This document shows positions 42,079 through 51,980 of a stretch of 64,000 bases of DNA, one piece after another; positions within the stretch are counted from its first letter, which is position 1, and the number at the start of each line of letters is the position of its first letter. The notes below the pieces were generated by a model. It was not told the origin of the DNA, did not search any database, and saw nothing but the letters and a program-made list of their open reading frames with translations. Source of the DNA: Massilia aurea (GTDB lineage Bacteria > Pseudomonadota > Gammaproteobacteria > Burkholderiales > Burkholderiaceae_D); assembly GCF_014200505.1 (NCBI RefSeq), contig NZ_JACHBX010000004.1:248001-312000 (forward strand). Direction: 5' to 3'. A program made the position numbers and the translations under genes.

Positions 42079-42867
42079 TTATACGCTGCCCGTGAAGCGG
42101 GTCAGGTGGCCCGGATGCCACATCGTGGCCACCGAGGCGATGCGGCCGGCCGAGGTCGTGCGCCGATGCAGCACCAGGCACGGCGCGCCAGGCGCGATGC
42201 CGAGATGCTTGGCCGGGTCGCCCGATGCCGGCAGGGCCTCGATGGTATAGGTTGCGCCCTGCAGCGGCGCGCTCACCATCAGGTGTTCATTGGGCGTGAT
42301 GCTGGAAAAATCCTGTTCCAGGTAGGCCGGGGCGCAGGCCGGATTCACCCAGCGGTCTTCAAACTGTATCGGCACGTCGTTCTCAAAGTGGACGATCAGC
42401 GAGTGGTACAGCGTGCTGCCCGCTTCGAGCGCGAATTCGGCCGCCAGTCCATCGTCCGCCACGCCGGCTGCCAGCACCAGCACGCGGCTGGTGTGCTGCT
42501 TGCCGCGTTCGCGGATCTCGTCGGCGATGTTGCGGATCTCGACCAGCGTGGCCTGGTACTTCTGCGGCGCGACGTACGTGCCCGAGCCCTGGCGCCGCAC
42601 CAGGACGTGTTCGGCGGTGAGTTCGCGCACGGCGCGGTTGACCGTCATGCGCGAGACACCGAACAGGCGCACCAGCGCCTGTTCGGACGGCACCAGGTCG
42701 CCTTCTTTCCAGCGCCCGGCCGCGATTTCGCCGACCAGGTAGTCCTTGATTTGCCGGAAAATGGGGGCTTTGTCCGGTGGGCTGTCTTGCAGGGGATCGT
42801 GTGTGGTCCTTGGGTCCAAGCGGTTCTCCGAAGTGACGGCCTGTCTGACCAGCTGCGATTTTAGCAT
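42079..42867 (-). CDS. hutC: Histidine utilization repressor HutC (GntR family)
   Basis: A GntR/HutC regulator of about 262 residues. The N-terminal winged helix reads IFRQIKDYLVGEIAAGRWKE, with SEQALVRLFGVSRMTVNRAV. A C-terminal UTRA ligand-binding domain follows (HFENDVPIQFEDRWVNP, LVLHRRTT) that should sense urocanate. It represses the hut genes until histidine is degraded to urocanate. I use the ATG at 42867; a TTG five codons earlier is also open, and neither has a clear ribosome site. It diverges from ada, and the hut enzyme genes lie 3 kb away. A matching operator sits before hutU. Confidence 0.9.
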   Translation of the reverse strand: MLKSQLVRQAVTSENRLDPRTTHDPLQDSPPDKAPIFRQIKDYLVGEIAAGRWKEGDLVPSEQALVRLFGVSRMTVNRAVRELTAEHVLVRRQGSGTYVAPQKYQATLVEIRNIADEIRERGKQHTSRVLVLAAGVADDGLAAEFALEAGSTLYHSLIVHFENDVPIQFEDRWVNPACAPAYLEQDFSSITPNEHLMVSAPLQGATYTIEALPASGDPAKHLGIAPGAPCLVLHRRTTSAGRIASVATMWHPGHLTRFTGSV

Positions 42868-42937
42868 TCGATTCGAAAGCAAGACCCGGCGTGCATAGCA
42901 CCAGGCATAGGGCTACGATAGGCTTGCCGCCTGACCC

Positions 42938-44047
42938 ATGGAGATGAACATGACCATTCCGACCGATGCCAATGCCGACGCCGGCGCCGACAGCGCCGAT
43001 CTGCGCTGGGCCGCCGTGCAGAGGCGCGACCCGGCCTTCGACGGCCGCTTCGTGTACTCGGTGCGCACCACCGGCGTGTATTGCCGGCCGTCGTGTCCAT
43101 CGCGCGCGGCGCGGCGCGCCAACGTGGCCTTCCATGCTGGCCCGGATGCCGCCGAAGCGGCCGGCTTTCGGCCCTGCCTGCGCTGCGCGCCGCACTTGCC
43201 CCCGCTCGTCGAGCGCCAGCGCGACGCCGTCGCGCGGGTGTGCCGCCTGATCGATGCCGCCGACGAAGCGCCGGACCTCGACAGCCTGGCGCAGGCGGCC
43301 GGCATGAGCCGCTTTCACTTTCACCGCGTGTTCAAGGCGCAGACCGGGATCACGCCGAAAGCCTATGCGGCCGCGCGGCGCGGTGAGCGCGTACGGCACG
43401 GCTTGGCGCAGGGCGCGCCGGTGCTCGATGCGCTGTTCGACGCCGGCTACGGCTCCAGCACGCGTTTTTATGCGGGCGCGCAGGCGGTGCTGGGCATGGC
43501 GCCGGCGCACTACCGGGCCGGCGGGCGCGGCGAGACAATCCGCTTCGCCATCGGGCAGTGCTCGCTGGGCGCGATCCTGGTGGCGGCGACCGGGCGCGGG
43601 ATCTGCGCGATCCTGATCGGCGACGCGCCGGCGCCGCTGCTGGACGATCTGCAGGCGCGCTTTCCGCAGGCCGTACTCGAAGGCGCCGATGCTGCGTTCG
43701 GGCAGACCGTGGCGCAGGTAATCGCGCTGGTCGAAGCGCCGCGCATTGGCCTTGAGTTACCACTGGACGTGCGCGGCACCGCATTCCAGCAGCGCGTGTG
43801 GCAGGCGCTGCGCAGCATCCCGGCCGGCCGCACCGTCAGCTACGCCGAGTTGGCCGTCATCGTCGGCGTGGCCGGCGGCGCGCGCGCCGTGGCCGGGGCC
43901 TGCGCCGCCAATCCGATCGCGGTGGCGATTCCCTGCCACCGCGTGGTGCGCACGGGCGGCGCGCTGTCCGGTTATCGCTGGGGCATCGAGCGCAAGCGCA
44001 CCTTGCTCGAACGCGAACAAGAGCAGGTAGCATCCAACCCGGATTGA
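42938..44047 (+). CDS. ada: Bifunctional Ada: methylphosphotriester/O6-alkylguanine repair and activator
   Basis: A 369-residue Ada protein. The N-terminal zinc domain has four Cys ligands at 49, 53, 80 and 83 (VYCRPSCPSR, RPCLRC) and takes methyl groups from phosphotriesters. An AraC-type domain follows (MSRFHFHRVFKAQTGITPK). The C-terminal O6-methylguanine methyltransferase has Cys333 in IPCHRVV. Methylation at the N-terminal Cys turns it into an activator of its own gene and other repair genes. It is divergent from hutC, with only 70 bases between. No alkA or alkB gene is adjacent. Confidence 0.96.
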   Translation: MEMNMTIPTDANADAGADSADLRWAAVQRRDPAFDGRFVYSVRTTGVYCRPSCPSRAARRANVAFHAGPDAAEAAGFRPCLRCAPHLPPLVERQRDAVARVCRLIDAADEAPDLDSLAQAAGMSRFHFHRVFKAQTGITPKAYAAARRGERVRHGLAQGAPVLDALFDAGYGSSTRFYAGAQAVLGMAPAHYRAGGRGETIRFAIGQCSLGAILVAATGRGICAILIGDAPAPLLDDLQARFPQAVLEGADAAFGQTVAQVIALVEAPRIGLELPLDVRGTAFQQRVWQALRSIPAGRTVSYAELAVIVGVAGGARAVAGACAANPIAVAIPCHRVVRTGGALSGYRWGIERKRTLLEREQEQVASNPD

Positions 44048-44144
44048 ACGGGTGCCGGTGCTATGCCCGGCATGCAAATTTGGATACACTCTCCCGAGCT
44101 GCGCCCACGGGGCGCGGGATCCCAACCGACGGAGAAAACCACGC

Positions 44145-45812
44145 ATGCGCGCCCGCTTGACCCCCCTGTGTTCCCTGATCGTCCTGGCCGTTGCCGGCAG
44201 CCTGCCAGTCCACGCCGCGACCCTGATCGACAACGCCAACGGCTATACCCTCAACACCAAGGGCGACCTGGTGCAGTTCACCGCGCTGGCGTTTGACGAC
44301 GCCGGCCGCATCATCGCCGTGGGTGCCAGTGCGGATGTCGCGGCCAAGGCCCCGCAGGCCAAACGCATCGACATGGGAGGCCGCACGCTGCTGCCCGGCC
44401 TGATCGACGCCCACGGCCACGTGTTCGGCCTGGGCCAGCAACTGACGCAGCTCGACCTGTTCAACAGCACGTCGCTGGCTGGCGCGCTCAAGTCGATCGG
44501 CGAGTACGCAGGCGCCAATCCGGGGCACCCATGGCTGCGCGGGCGCGGCTGGAACCAGGAAAACTGGAAGCTGGGGCGCTTCCCCACCGCGGCCGAACTC
44601 GACGCCGTCGTCAGCGACCGGCCGGTGTGGCTCGAACGCGTTGACGGCCACGCCGGCTGGGCCAACAGCCGCGCGCTGGCGCTGGCCGGCATCACGAAAG
44701 CCACGCCGGATCCGGTCGGCGGCAAGATCGTGCGTGACGCGAATGGCGAAGCGACCGGCGTCCTGGTCGACACGGCGCAGGACTTGCTGACCAAGGTGCT
44801 GCCGCCGCAGACCGAGGCGGAATCGCGCACGATGCTCGATCGCGCCCTGAGCGAACTGGCGCGCGTGGGTCTCACCAGCGTGCACGACGCGGGCGTGGAC
44901 GTGACCCAGGACCGCCTGTACCGCGCCTACGCCGATGCGGGCAAGCTGACGACGCGCGTGTACGGCATGATCGGCGGCGCCGGCGCGGACTTCGATGTGC
45001 TGGCCAAGAACGGCCCGCTGAACGACTACGGCAACGGCATGTACGCACTGCGCGCCGTGAAGCTGTATTCGGACGGCGCGCTGGGCAGCCGCGGCGCGGC
45101 GCTGATCAAGCCATACAGCGATGACGCGCATTCGCACGGCCTGCTGTTCTTCAAGAGCGGGCAGATGGACACGATGATGACGAAGGCGATGCGCCGCGGT
45201 TACCAGGTCAATGTGCATGCGATTGGCGACGCCGGCAACAAGCAGATCCTCGACATCTACCAGAAAGAAGTCTCGGCAACGAAGAGCAGCGCGCAGCGTC
45301 ACCGCATCGAGCATGCGCAGGTCGTGCAGCCGGGCGACATCCCGCGCTTCAAGTCGATCGGCATCATCCCGTCGATGCAGCCGACCCACGCGACGTCGGA
45401 TAAAAACATGGCCGAGACCCGCGTCGGCCCCGAGCGCATCAAGGGCGCGTATGCCTGGCGCACCTTCCTGCATCAGGGTTCGCGCATCGCCTGCGGCTCG
45501 GACTTCCCGGTCGAAGCGCCGAACCCGTTCTTCGGCCTGCACGCCGCCGTCACGCGCCAGGATGCGCAGGGCCAGCCGGTGGCCGGCTGGTACCCGAACC
45601 AGGCGATGTCGCTGAAAGAAGCGTTCCGCTGCTTCACGCTCGACGCCGCCTACGCCGGGCACCGCGAAGACAGCCTCGGCTCGCTCGAAACGGGCAAGCA
45701 GGCCGACTTCATCATCATCGACCAGGACCTGTTCAAGATGCCGACGTACGACATCCACAAAACAGGTGTGCTCGAAACCTGGGTGGCAGGCAAGCAGGTC
45801 TTCAAAAAGTAA
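44145..45812 (+). CDS. Exported YtcJ-like amidohydrolase
   Basis: A 555-residue protein with a signal peptide (LCSLIVLAVAGSLPVHA) and a metal-dependent amidohydrolase fold. The metal motif is LIDAHGHVFGLG, with VNVHAIGDAGNK, RIEHAQVV and CGSDFPVEAPNPFFG further on; the family is amidohydrolase_3 (YtcJ type). Substrates in this family are amides or imides and are rarely known. The ATG follows GGAGAAAA. The export signal sets it apart from the cytosolic hut hydrolases downstream. It ends just before the HutC-like operator, so it is probably expressed separately from hutU. Confidence 0.88.
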   Translation: MRARLTPLCSLIVLAVAGSLPVHAATLIDNANGYTLNTKGDLVQFTALAFDDAGRIIAVGASADVAAKAPQAKRIDMGGRTLLPGLIDAHGHVFGLGQQLTQLDLFNSTSLAGALKSIGEYAGANPGHPWLRGRGWNQENWKLGRFPTAAELDAVVSDRPVWLERVDGHAGWANSRALALAGITKATPDPVGGKIVRDANGEATGVLVDTAQDLLTKVLPPQTEAESRTMLDRALSELARVGLTSVHDAGVDVTQDRLYRAYADAGKLTTRVYGMIGGAGADFDVLAKNGPLNDYGNGMYALRAVKLYSDGALGSRGAALIKPYSDDAHSHGLLFFKSGQMDTMMTKAMRRGYQVNVHAIGDAGNKQILDIYQKEVSATKSSAQRHRIEHAQVVQPGDIPRFKSIGIIPSMQPTHATSDKNMAETRVGPERIKGAYAWRTFLHQGSRIACGSDFPVEAPNPFFGLHAAVTRQDAQGQPVAGWYPNQAMSLKEAFRCFTLDAAYAGHREDSLGSLETGKQADFIIIDQDLFKMPTYDIHKTGVLETWVAGKQVFKK

Positions 45813-45820
45813 CTGGACAG

Positions 45821-45836
45821 GGTTGTATAGACAACC
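45821..45836. promoter_or_regulatory. HutC-like operator upstream of hutU
   Basis: The palindrome GGTTGTATAGACAACC has perfect six-base arms around ATAG. It agrees with the TTGTATA-type core recalled for HutC operators in other proteobacteria. It lies 102 bases before the hutU ATG and just after the amidohydrolase stop, where a hut promoter is expected. Confidence 0.7.
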
Positions 45837-45843
45837 TGAATGC

Positions 45844-45873
45844 GGTAGGGTGGACGGATTCTCCGTCCACGCG
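45844..45873. repeat. TAGGGTGG-family dispersed hairpin repeat, copy 1
   Basis: GGTAGGGTGGACGGA, TTC, then TCCGTCCACGCGG can fold as a hairpin. The same head (TAGGGTGG-x-CGG) recurs at 57634 and 63930. It lies in the hutU leader, between the operator and the gene. Confidence 0.72.
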
Positions 45874-45938
45874 GTGATGGTTGGCAATCAACTCATCCGG
45901 TATGCACGCGGAGCCCATTCCTTATCGAAGGAGCCGCC

Positions 45939-47648
45939 ATGAACCACAATGCTGATGTTGTCGACGATCCCCGCTTCGACCCCTCGCGCGTGATCCAGGC
46001 CCCGCGCGGCACGACGCTCAGTTGCAAGAGCTGGCTGACCGAAGCGGCCTACCGCATGATTCAAAATAACCTGGACGCCGAGGTCGCTGAAAACCCGCAG
46101 CGCCTTGTCGTCTACGGCGGCATCGGCCGCGCAGCCCGCAACTGGGCCTGCTACGACCAGATCCTGGCCAGCCTGCGCGAACTCGATGACGACCAGACCC
46201 TCCTGATCCAGTCCGGCAAACCGGTGGGCGTATTCCAGACCCACCCGGACGCCCCGCGCGTGCTGCTGGCGAACTCCAACCTGGTGCCGAAATGGGCCGA
46301 CTGGGCCCACTTCAACGAACTCGATCGCCGTGGCCTGTTCATGTATGGCCAGATGACGGCCGGCAGCTGGATCTATATCGGCACGCAGGGCATCGTCCAG
46401 GGCACCTACGAAACCTTTGCCGAAGCAGGGCGCCAGCACTTTGGCGGCGACATGCTCGGACGCTGGATCCTGACGGCGGGCCTGGGCGGCATGGGCGGCG
46501 CGCAGCCGCTGGCCGCGAGCTTCGCCGGCGCCGTGTCGCTGACCGTCGAGTGCCAGCAAAGCAGCATCGATTTCCGGCTGCGCACGCGCTACCTCGACAA
46601 GCAGGCGCGCGATATCGACGAGGCGCTGGCGCTGGTGCAGCAGCACACGGCGCAGCGCGAGGCCGTCTCCATTGGCCTGCTTGGCAACGCCGCCGACGTG
46701 CTGCCCGAACTGGTGCGCCGTGCCCGTGCCGGCGGCATCAAGCCCGACCTGGTCACCGACCAGACCTCGGCCCATGACCTGATCAACGGCTACCTGCCAA
46801 GCGGCTGGAGCGTGGCCGAATGGCAGGCCGCGCAGCGCGACCCGGCGCAGCACGCGCGCCTGACGCGCGACGCGGCGGCATCCTGCGCGCAGCACGTGCG
46901 CGCCATCCTCGACTTCAAGGCGATGGGTTGCCACGCGGTCGACTATGGCAACAACATCCGCCAGGTGGCCAAGGATGAAGGCGTTGAGGATGCGTTCGAT
47001 TTCCCCGGTTTCGTCCCAGCGTATATCCGGCCGCAGTTCTGCGAAGGGCGCGGGCCGTTTCGCTGGGTGGCGCTGTCGGGCGACCCCGAAGACATCTACA
47101 AGACGGACGCCAAGATCAAGGAACTGTTCCCGCACGATGCGCGCGTGCACCGCTGGCTCGATATGGCGCGCGACCGCATCGCATTCCAGGGCCTGCCGGC
47201 ACGCATCTGCTGGCTGGGCCTGGGCGAACGCCATCTGGCGGGTCTCGCGTTCAACGAGATGGTGCGCACGGGCGAACTGAAAGCGCCGATCGTCATCGGG
47301 CGCGACCACCTCGACACCGGCTCGGTCGCCAGCCCGAATCGCGAAACCGAAGCGATGCGCGACGGGACCGACGCCGTATCCGACTGGCCGCTGCTGAACG
47401 CCTTACTTAATACAGCCGGCGGCGCGACCTGGGTCTCGCTGCACCATGGCGGCGGCGTGGGCATGGGCTACTCACAGCACTCGGGCGTCGTCATCGTCGC
47501 CGACGGTACCGATGCCGCGGCCAAGCGCCTGGCGCGGGTGCTGGTCAACGACTGCGGCTCGGGCGTCATGCGCCATGCCGACGCCGGCTACGACACCGCC
47601 ATCGACTGCGCCCGGCGCAATGGCCTCAATCTTCCGATGATCAAATAA
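45939..47648 (+). CDS. hutU: Urocanate hydratase
   Basis: HutU converts urocanate to 4-imidazolone-5-propionate using tightly bound NAD+, the second step of histidine breakdown. The 569-residue protein has the family start [33 protein letters not shown], the NAD-binding [12 protein letters not shown] and the active-site region [11 protein letters not shown]. Near the end it has [20 protein letters not shown]. The ATG follows AAGGAG. It is the first enzyme gene of the operon, hutH follows after 4 bases, and a HutC-like operator is upstream. Confidence 0.98.
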   Translation: MNHNADVVDDPRFDPSRVIQAPRGTTLSCKSWLTEAAYRMIQNNLDAEVAENPQRLVVYGGIGRAARNWACYDQILASLRELDDDQTLLIQSGKPVGVFQTHPDAPRVLLANSNLVPKWADWAHFNELDRRGLFMYGQMTAGSWIYIGTQGIVQGTYETFAEAGRQHFGGDMLGRWILTAGLGGMGGAQPLAASFAGAVSLTVECQQSSIDFRLRTRYLDKQARDIDEALALVQQHTAQREAVSIGLLGNAADVLPELVRRARAGGIKPDLVTDQTSAHDLINGYLPSGWSVAEWQAAQRDPAQHARLTRDAAASCAQHVRAILDFKAMGCHAVDYGNNIRQVAKDEGVEDAFDFPGFVPAYIRPQFCEGRGPFRWVALSGDPEDIYKTDAKIKELFPHDARVHRWLDMARDRIAFQGLPARICWLGLGERHLAGLAFNEMVRTGELKAPIVIGRDHLDTGSVASPNRETEAMRDGTDAVSDWPLLNALLNTAGGATWVSLHHGGGVGMGYSQHSGVVIVADGTDAAAKRLARVLVNDCGSGVMRHADAGYDTAIDCARRNGLNLPMIK

Positions 47649-47652
47649 ATCC

Positions 47653-49197
47653 ATGAACGAATTCACTCTGCACCCCGGCCAGCTGACCCTGGGCGACCTG
47701 CGCGCCGCCTGGAGCGCGCACGCACCATTGAACCTGGCCAGCGGGGCCTGGCGCGACATCGCGGCATCCAGTGCGGCCGTCGACGCCATCGTCGCCAAGG
47801 GCGATCCGGCCTACGGCATCAACACGGGCTTTGGCATCCTGGCCAAGGCCCATATCCCGGTCGAGCAACTGGCCACGCTGCAGCGCAACCTGATCCTGTC
47901 GCATGCCGTGGGCACGGGGCCCCTGATCGACGACCAGATTGTCCGCCTGATCCTGCTGACCAAGATCGGCAGCCTGGCGCGCGGCTACTCGGGCGTGCGC
48001 CCGCTCATCGTCGAGACGCTGATTGCGCTGTACAACGCCAACATCATGCCGGCCATTCCCGTGCAGGGCTCGGTCGGCGCGTCGGGCGACCTGGCGCCGC
48101 TGGCGCACATGACGCTGGCCATGCTGGGCGTGGGCCAGGTGCGCCACAACGGCGTGCTGGTCGACGCCGTCGATGCGCTGGCGGCGGCCGGCATCGCGCC
48201 GGTCGTGCTGGGCGCGAAAGAGGGCCTGGCGCTGATCAACGGCACGCAGGTCTCGACTGCGCTGGCGCTGCACGGCCTGTTTTTGGCCGAGCGCCTGCTC
48301 GAAGCCGCGCTGGTCACCGGCGCGCTGTCGGTCGACGCCGCGCGTGGCAGCGATGCACCGTTCGACGCCCGCATCCACGCGGTGCGCGGGCAGCCCGGCC
48401 AGATCGCGGCGGCGGCCATCTACCGCGAGCTGGTGGCCGGCAGCGCGATCCGCGCCTCGCACCTGGTCGGCGACGAGCGCGTGCAGGATCCCTACAGCCT
48501 GCGTTGCCAGCCGCAAGTGATGGGCGCTGTGATGGACCTGATCGGCAATGCCGGCCGCACGCTGCTGATCGAGGCGAATGCCGTCACCGACAATCCGCTG
48601 CTGTTCACGGACGGCGATGCGGGCAGCGTCATCCTCTCGGGCGGTAACTTCCACGCCGAGCCGGTGGCGTTTGCCGCCGATGCGCTGGCGCTGGCCATCG
48701 CCGAGATCGGCGCGCTCGCCGAACGCCGCATCGCGCTGCTGATCGACGCCAACCTGTCCGGCCTGCCGGCCTTCCTCGTGCGCGAGCCGGGCCTGAATTC
48801 GGGCTTCATGATCGCCCACGTGACGGCGGCGGCGCTGGCGTCCGAAAACAAGTCGCTGGCCCATCCCGCCAGCGTCGACAGCCTGCCGACCTCGGCCAAC
48901 CAGGAAGACCATGTCAGCATGGCCACCTTCGCGGCGCGCCGTCTTCACCAGATGGCGCACAATACCTGCGTGATCGTCGGTATCGAGTTGCTGGCCGCGT
49001 GCCAGGGTATCGAGTTCCACCGGCCGCTGCGCAGTTCAGAGACGCTGGAATCGGTCCACGCGCAGCTGCGCGAGCAGGTTGCGCCATACGACGCCGACCG
49101 CTTCTTTGCGCCGGACATCGAAGCAGCGCGCACGATGGTGTGGCAGGGCGCGTTGTCGGCCTCGTGCAAGACGCTGTTTTCGGCGCTGCATCCGTAA
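47653..49197 (+). CDS. hutH: Histidine ammonia-lyase
   Basis: HutH removes ammonia from L-histidine to give urocanate, the first step of the pathway. The 514-residue protein contains the Ala-Ser-Gly triad at 143-145 ([12 protein letters not shown]) that cyclises into the MIO electrophile. It also has NTGFGILAK near the N-terminus and NQEDHVSM near the C-terminus. All features are typical. It is placed 4 bases after hutU and 18 before hutG in the same operon. Confidence 0.98.
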   Translation: MNEFTLHPGQLTLGDLRAAWSAHAPLNLASGAWRDIAASSAAVDAIVAKGDPAYGINTGFGILAKAHIPVEQLATLQRNLILSHAVGTGPLIDDQIVRLILLTKIGSLARGYSGVRPLIVETLIALYNANIMPAIPVQGSVGASGDLAPLAHMTLAMLGVGQVRHNGVLVDAVDALAAAGIAPVVLGAKEGLALINGTQVSTALALHGLFLAERLLEAALVTGALSVDAARGSDAPFDARIHAVRGQPGQIAAAAIYRELVAGSAIRASHLVGDERVQDPYSLRCQPQVMGAVMDLIGNAGRTLLIEANAVTDNPLLFTDGDAGSVILSGGNFHAEPVAFAADALALAIAEIGALAERRIALLIDANLSGLPAFLVREPGLNSGFMIAHVTAAALASENKSLAHPASVDSLPTSANQEDHVSMATFAARRLHQMAHNTCVIVGIELLAACQGIEFHRPLRSSETLESVHAQLREQVAPYDADRFFAPDIEAARTMVWQGALSASCKTLFSALHP

Positions 49198-49215
49198 ATC
49201 GACCAGGGAGTTGCA

Positions 49216-50004
49216 ATGGAATTCCGGTTCAAGGCAGGCAGGCTTCCCATGCTGGTATCGATGCCGCATGCGGGCACCGATATTCCCGACGAGGTAGCGC
49301 ACACGCTGGCGCCATGCGCCGCCGCGCGCGCCGACACCGACTGGCACCTGCCCGAACTGTACGGCTTCCTCGAAGAGATGGGCATCTCGACCATCTCGGC
49401 GCGCTGGTCGCGCTACCTGATCGATCTGAATCGCCCGCCCGAAGACACGAACCTGTATCCGGGCCTGGACACCACTGGCCTGTGCCCGCTCGACACGTTC
49501 GGGCGCGAACGCCTGTACCGCGATGGCATGGAGCCCGACGGGGCCGAGGTGCAGCGGCGCCTGGCGCGCTACTGGCAGCCGTATCACGCGCAGTTGCGCG
49601 CGGAGCTCGACCGCCTGAAGATGGAGCACGGGCGCGTGGTGCTGTGGGAAGCGCACTCCATCGCCTCGATTGTCCCGCGCTTTTTCGACGGCAAGCTGCC
49701 CGACCTGAACTTCGGCACGGCCGAAGGCACGTCCTGCGCACCAGGCCTGGAAGCCGCGGTGCTGGACGTGGCGCGGGCGCAGGAGCGCTTTTCGATCGCG
49801 CTCAACGGCCGCTTCAAAGGCGGTCACATCACCCGCCACTACGGCCAGCCGGCATCGGGCGTACACGCGATCCAGCTCGAGAAATGCCAGTACCTGTACA
49901 TGAACGAAGCGCCGCCGTTTGAATACCGGCCTGATGTCGCCGCGACGCTGCAGCCGCTGCTGCGCGACATGATTGGCGCCGCCGTCGACTGGGTGCGCCC
50001 ATGA
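49216..50004 (+). CDS. hutG: N-formylglutamate deformylase
   Basis: The last step of the five-enzyme route: hydrolysis of N-formyl-L-glutamate to glutamate and formate. The 262-residue protein shows the zinc-binding SMPHAGTDIPD, RYLIDLNRPPEDTNLYPG and LWEAHSIASIVPRFFDG, and belongs to the FGase family. It starts after GGGAG and overlaps hutF by 4 bases. Having hutF and hutG together shows that the cell uses the deiminase branch and does not use formiminoglutamase directly. Confidence 0.95.
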   Translation: MEFRFKAGRLPMLVSMPHAGTDIPDEVAHTLAPCAAARADTDWHLPELYGFLEEMGISTISARWSRYLIDLNRPPEDTNLYPGLDTTGLCPLDTFGRERLYRDGMEPDGAEVQRRLARYWQPYHAQLRAELDRLKMEHGRVVLWEAHSIASIVPRFFDGKLPDLNFGTAEGTSCAPGLEAAVLDVARAQERFSIALNGRFKGGHITRHYGQPASGVHAIQLEKCQYLYMNEAPPFEYRPDVAATLQPLLRDMIGAAVDWVRP

Positions 50005-51359
50005 CAGCGCTGTTCGCGCGCCACGCGCTGCTGCCGCAGGGCTGGCAGCGCGACGTGCTGCTCGAATGGGACAGCGCGGGCGACCTGACGCAGGTTGCCC
50101 CCGGCGCGCGCCCGCCACTGAACGTGGCGCGTGCCGAGTACGTGCTGCCGGGGATGGTCAACCTGCACTCGCACGCATTCCAGCGCGCGCTGGGCGGCCT
50201 GACCGAAACGGGCAGCGATGGCCCGGACAGCTTCTGGACCTGGCGCGACCTGATGTACCGCTTTGCCGCGCGCATTACGCCCGAGGGGATCGAAGCCATC
50301 GCTGCGCAGCTGTTCGCCGAGTGCCTGCGTCATGGCTACACATCGGTCTGCGAATTTCATTACCTGCAGCGCGCTGCCGATGGCGCCAGCTATGCGCGGC
50401 CCGCCGAAACCGCCGAACGCGTGGCCGCGGCCGCGCAACTGGCCGGCATGGGCGTGACGCTGCTGCCGGTGCTGTACAGCCATGCCGGGTTCGGCGCACA
50501 GCCGCTCACAGCGGGCCAGGCGCGTTTTCGCACGGACGTCGACGATGTGCTGGGCATCGTCGAGGCATTGGCGCCGCTGCGGGGTGGCCAGCTCGAAGTG
50601 GGCGCGGCGCCGCACTCGCTGCGCGCGGCCGGCATCGATGCGATCCGCGCGCTGGCGGCCGGCTTGCCCGCCGCGCGGCCGCTGCACATCCACATCGCCG
50701 AGCAAGAGGCCGAGGTGGCGCAGTGCATTGCGCACACCGGCCAGCGGCCCGTTGCCTACCTGTTCGACCAGCTCGCACCTGATGAACGCTGGTGCCTCGT
50801 GCACGCCACGCATCTTGACGCGGCGGAAGTGACTGCGCTGGCAGCCAGCGGCGCCGTCGCCGGCCTGTGCCCGACCACCGAGGCCAATCTTGGCGACGGC
50901 CTGTTCCCGCTGGCGCCGTACATCGCCGCCGGTGGGCGCTTCGGCATCGGCAGCGACAGCCATGTATCGCAGAGCCCTGTCGAAGAATTGCGCTGGCTCG
51001 AATACGGCCAGCGCCTGCAGCACCGGCAGCGCAATGTGGCGCACGTGCCAGCGCAGCGCAGCGTCGGCGACTTTTTGTGGCAAGCTGCGTTGGACGGTGG
51101 CGCACAGGCCACTGGCCGGCGCGTGGGCGCACTGGCAGCAGGGCGGCGCGCCGACCTGCTGGTGCTGGATGCCCAGCATCCGAACCTCGATGGCGTGGAC
51201 CACGCCGAGGTCCTTGGCCGCATGGTATTTTGCGGTAACGATAACCTCGTGCGCGACGTGCTGTGCGGCGGACGCTGGGTGGTGCAGGGCGGCCGCCACC
51301 GGGCGCAGGAGGCGATTGCGACGCGCTACCGCCAGGCGCTCAGGGATTTGCGTTCTTAG
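50001..51359 (+). CDS. hutF: Formimidoylglutamate deiminase
   Basis: HutF hydrolyses N-formimino-L-glutamate to N-formylglutamate and ammonia. This 452-residue amidohydrolase has the metal motif LHSHAFQRALGG (His56, His58). Further on are PHSLRAAGIDAIR, LHIHIAEQEAEV, VHATHLDAAEV and the C-terminal FGIGSDSHVSQSPVEELRWLEYG, which is typical of HutF. It overlaps hutG by 4 bases; hutD follows after 12. Nothing is missing. Confidence 0.95.
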   Translation: MTALFARHALLPQGWQRDVLLEWDSAGDLTQVAPGARPPLNVARAEYVLPGMVNLHSHAFQRALGGLTETGSDGPDSFWTWRDLMYRFAARITPEGIEAIAAQLFAECLRHGYTSVCEFHYLQRAADGASYARPAETAERVAAAAQLAGMGVTLLPVLYSHAGFGAQPLTAGQARFRTDVDDVLGIVEALAPLRGGQLEVGAAPHSLRAAGIDAIRALAAGLPAARPLHIHIAEQEAEVAQCIAHTGQRPVAYLFDQLAPDERWCLVHATHLDAAEVTALAASGAVAGLCPTTEANLGDGLFPLAPYIAAGGRFGIGSDSHVSQSPVEELRWLEYGQRLQHRQRNVAHVPAQRSVGDFLWQAALDGGAQATGRRVGALAAGRRADLLVLDAQHPNLDGVDHAEVLGRMVFCGNDNLVRDVLCGGRWVVQGGRHRAQEAIATRYRQALRDLRS

Positions 51360-51371
51360 AAAGGTGACCAC

Positions 51372-51980
51372 ATGACTGTCTTGATTCCGTTTGCAGGCCT
51401 GGCCCCGGTACCGTGGAAGAACGGTGGCGGCAACACGACCGAGATCGCGATCGGCCCGCTCGACGCCGGCTTCGACGATTTCGACTGGCGCGTCAGCCTC
51501 GCCACCATCGCCGAAGATGGCGCGTTCTCGCAGTTCGAGGGCGTCGACCGCACGCTGGCGCTGGTCGACGGCCACGGCATGACCTTGCAGATCGATGGCG
51601 AGCCGACCCTGATCACGCATGCCGAGCCGGTCGTGGCGTTCGATGGCAGTTCGGAAGTGCGGGCCAAGCTCAATCGCGGGCCGACGACCGACTTCAATGT
51701 CATGTCGCGCAGCGAGCGCTGTTATCACCAGTTCGGCCGGCGGCGCCTGAGTGGCGACTCGACTTTCATCGCGCGCGCCGAGATCACGGTGCTGTTTTTG
51801 GCCGAAGGCGACAGCCTGCAGCTGGCCAGCGACAGCGAGCGCATTGGCCTCGTGCGCTACGATGCGGTGGTGCTCGATCAGGGCACCGTGTGGACGCTCG
51901 AGGCGGGGCAGGCCACCATCTATATCGTCGACGTCCATTATTACTCCGACGACGATGACGATATGGGGATGTATGACTGA
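51372..51980 (+). CDS. hutD: HutD/Ves family protein
   Basis: A 202-residue cupin-like protein of the HutD/Ves family, recognised by [18 protein letters not shown] near the start, [20 protein letters not shown] and [11 protein letters not shown]. HutD is not an enzyme of the route; in Pseudomonas it is thought to limit hut expression, perhaps by binding formylglutamate. It lies inside the operon and overlaps hutI by 8 bases. The C-terminus ends in an acidic run ([13 protein letters not shown]). Confidence 0.9.
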   Translation: MTVLIPFAGLAPVPWKNGGGNTTEIAIGPLDAGFDDFDWRVSLATIAEDGAFSQFEGVDRTLALVDGHGMTLQIDGEPTLITHAEPVVAFDGSSEVRAKLNRGPTTDFNVMSRSERCYHQFGRRRLSGDSTFIARAEITVLFLAEGDSLQLASDSERIGLVRYDAVVLDQGTVWTLEAGQATIYIVDVHYYSDDDDDMGMYD

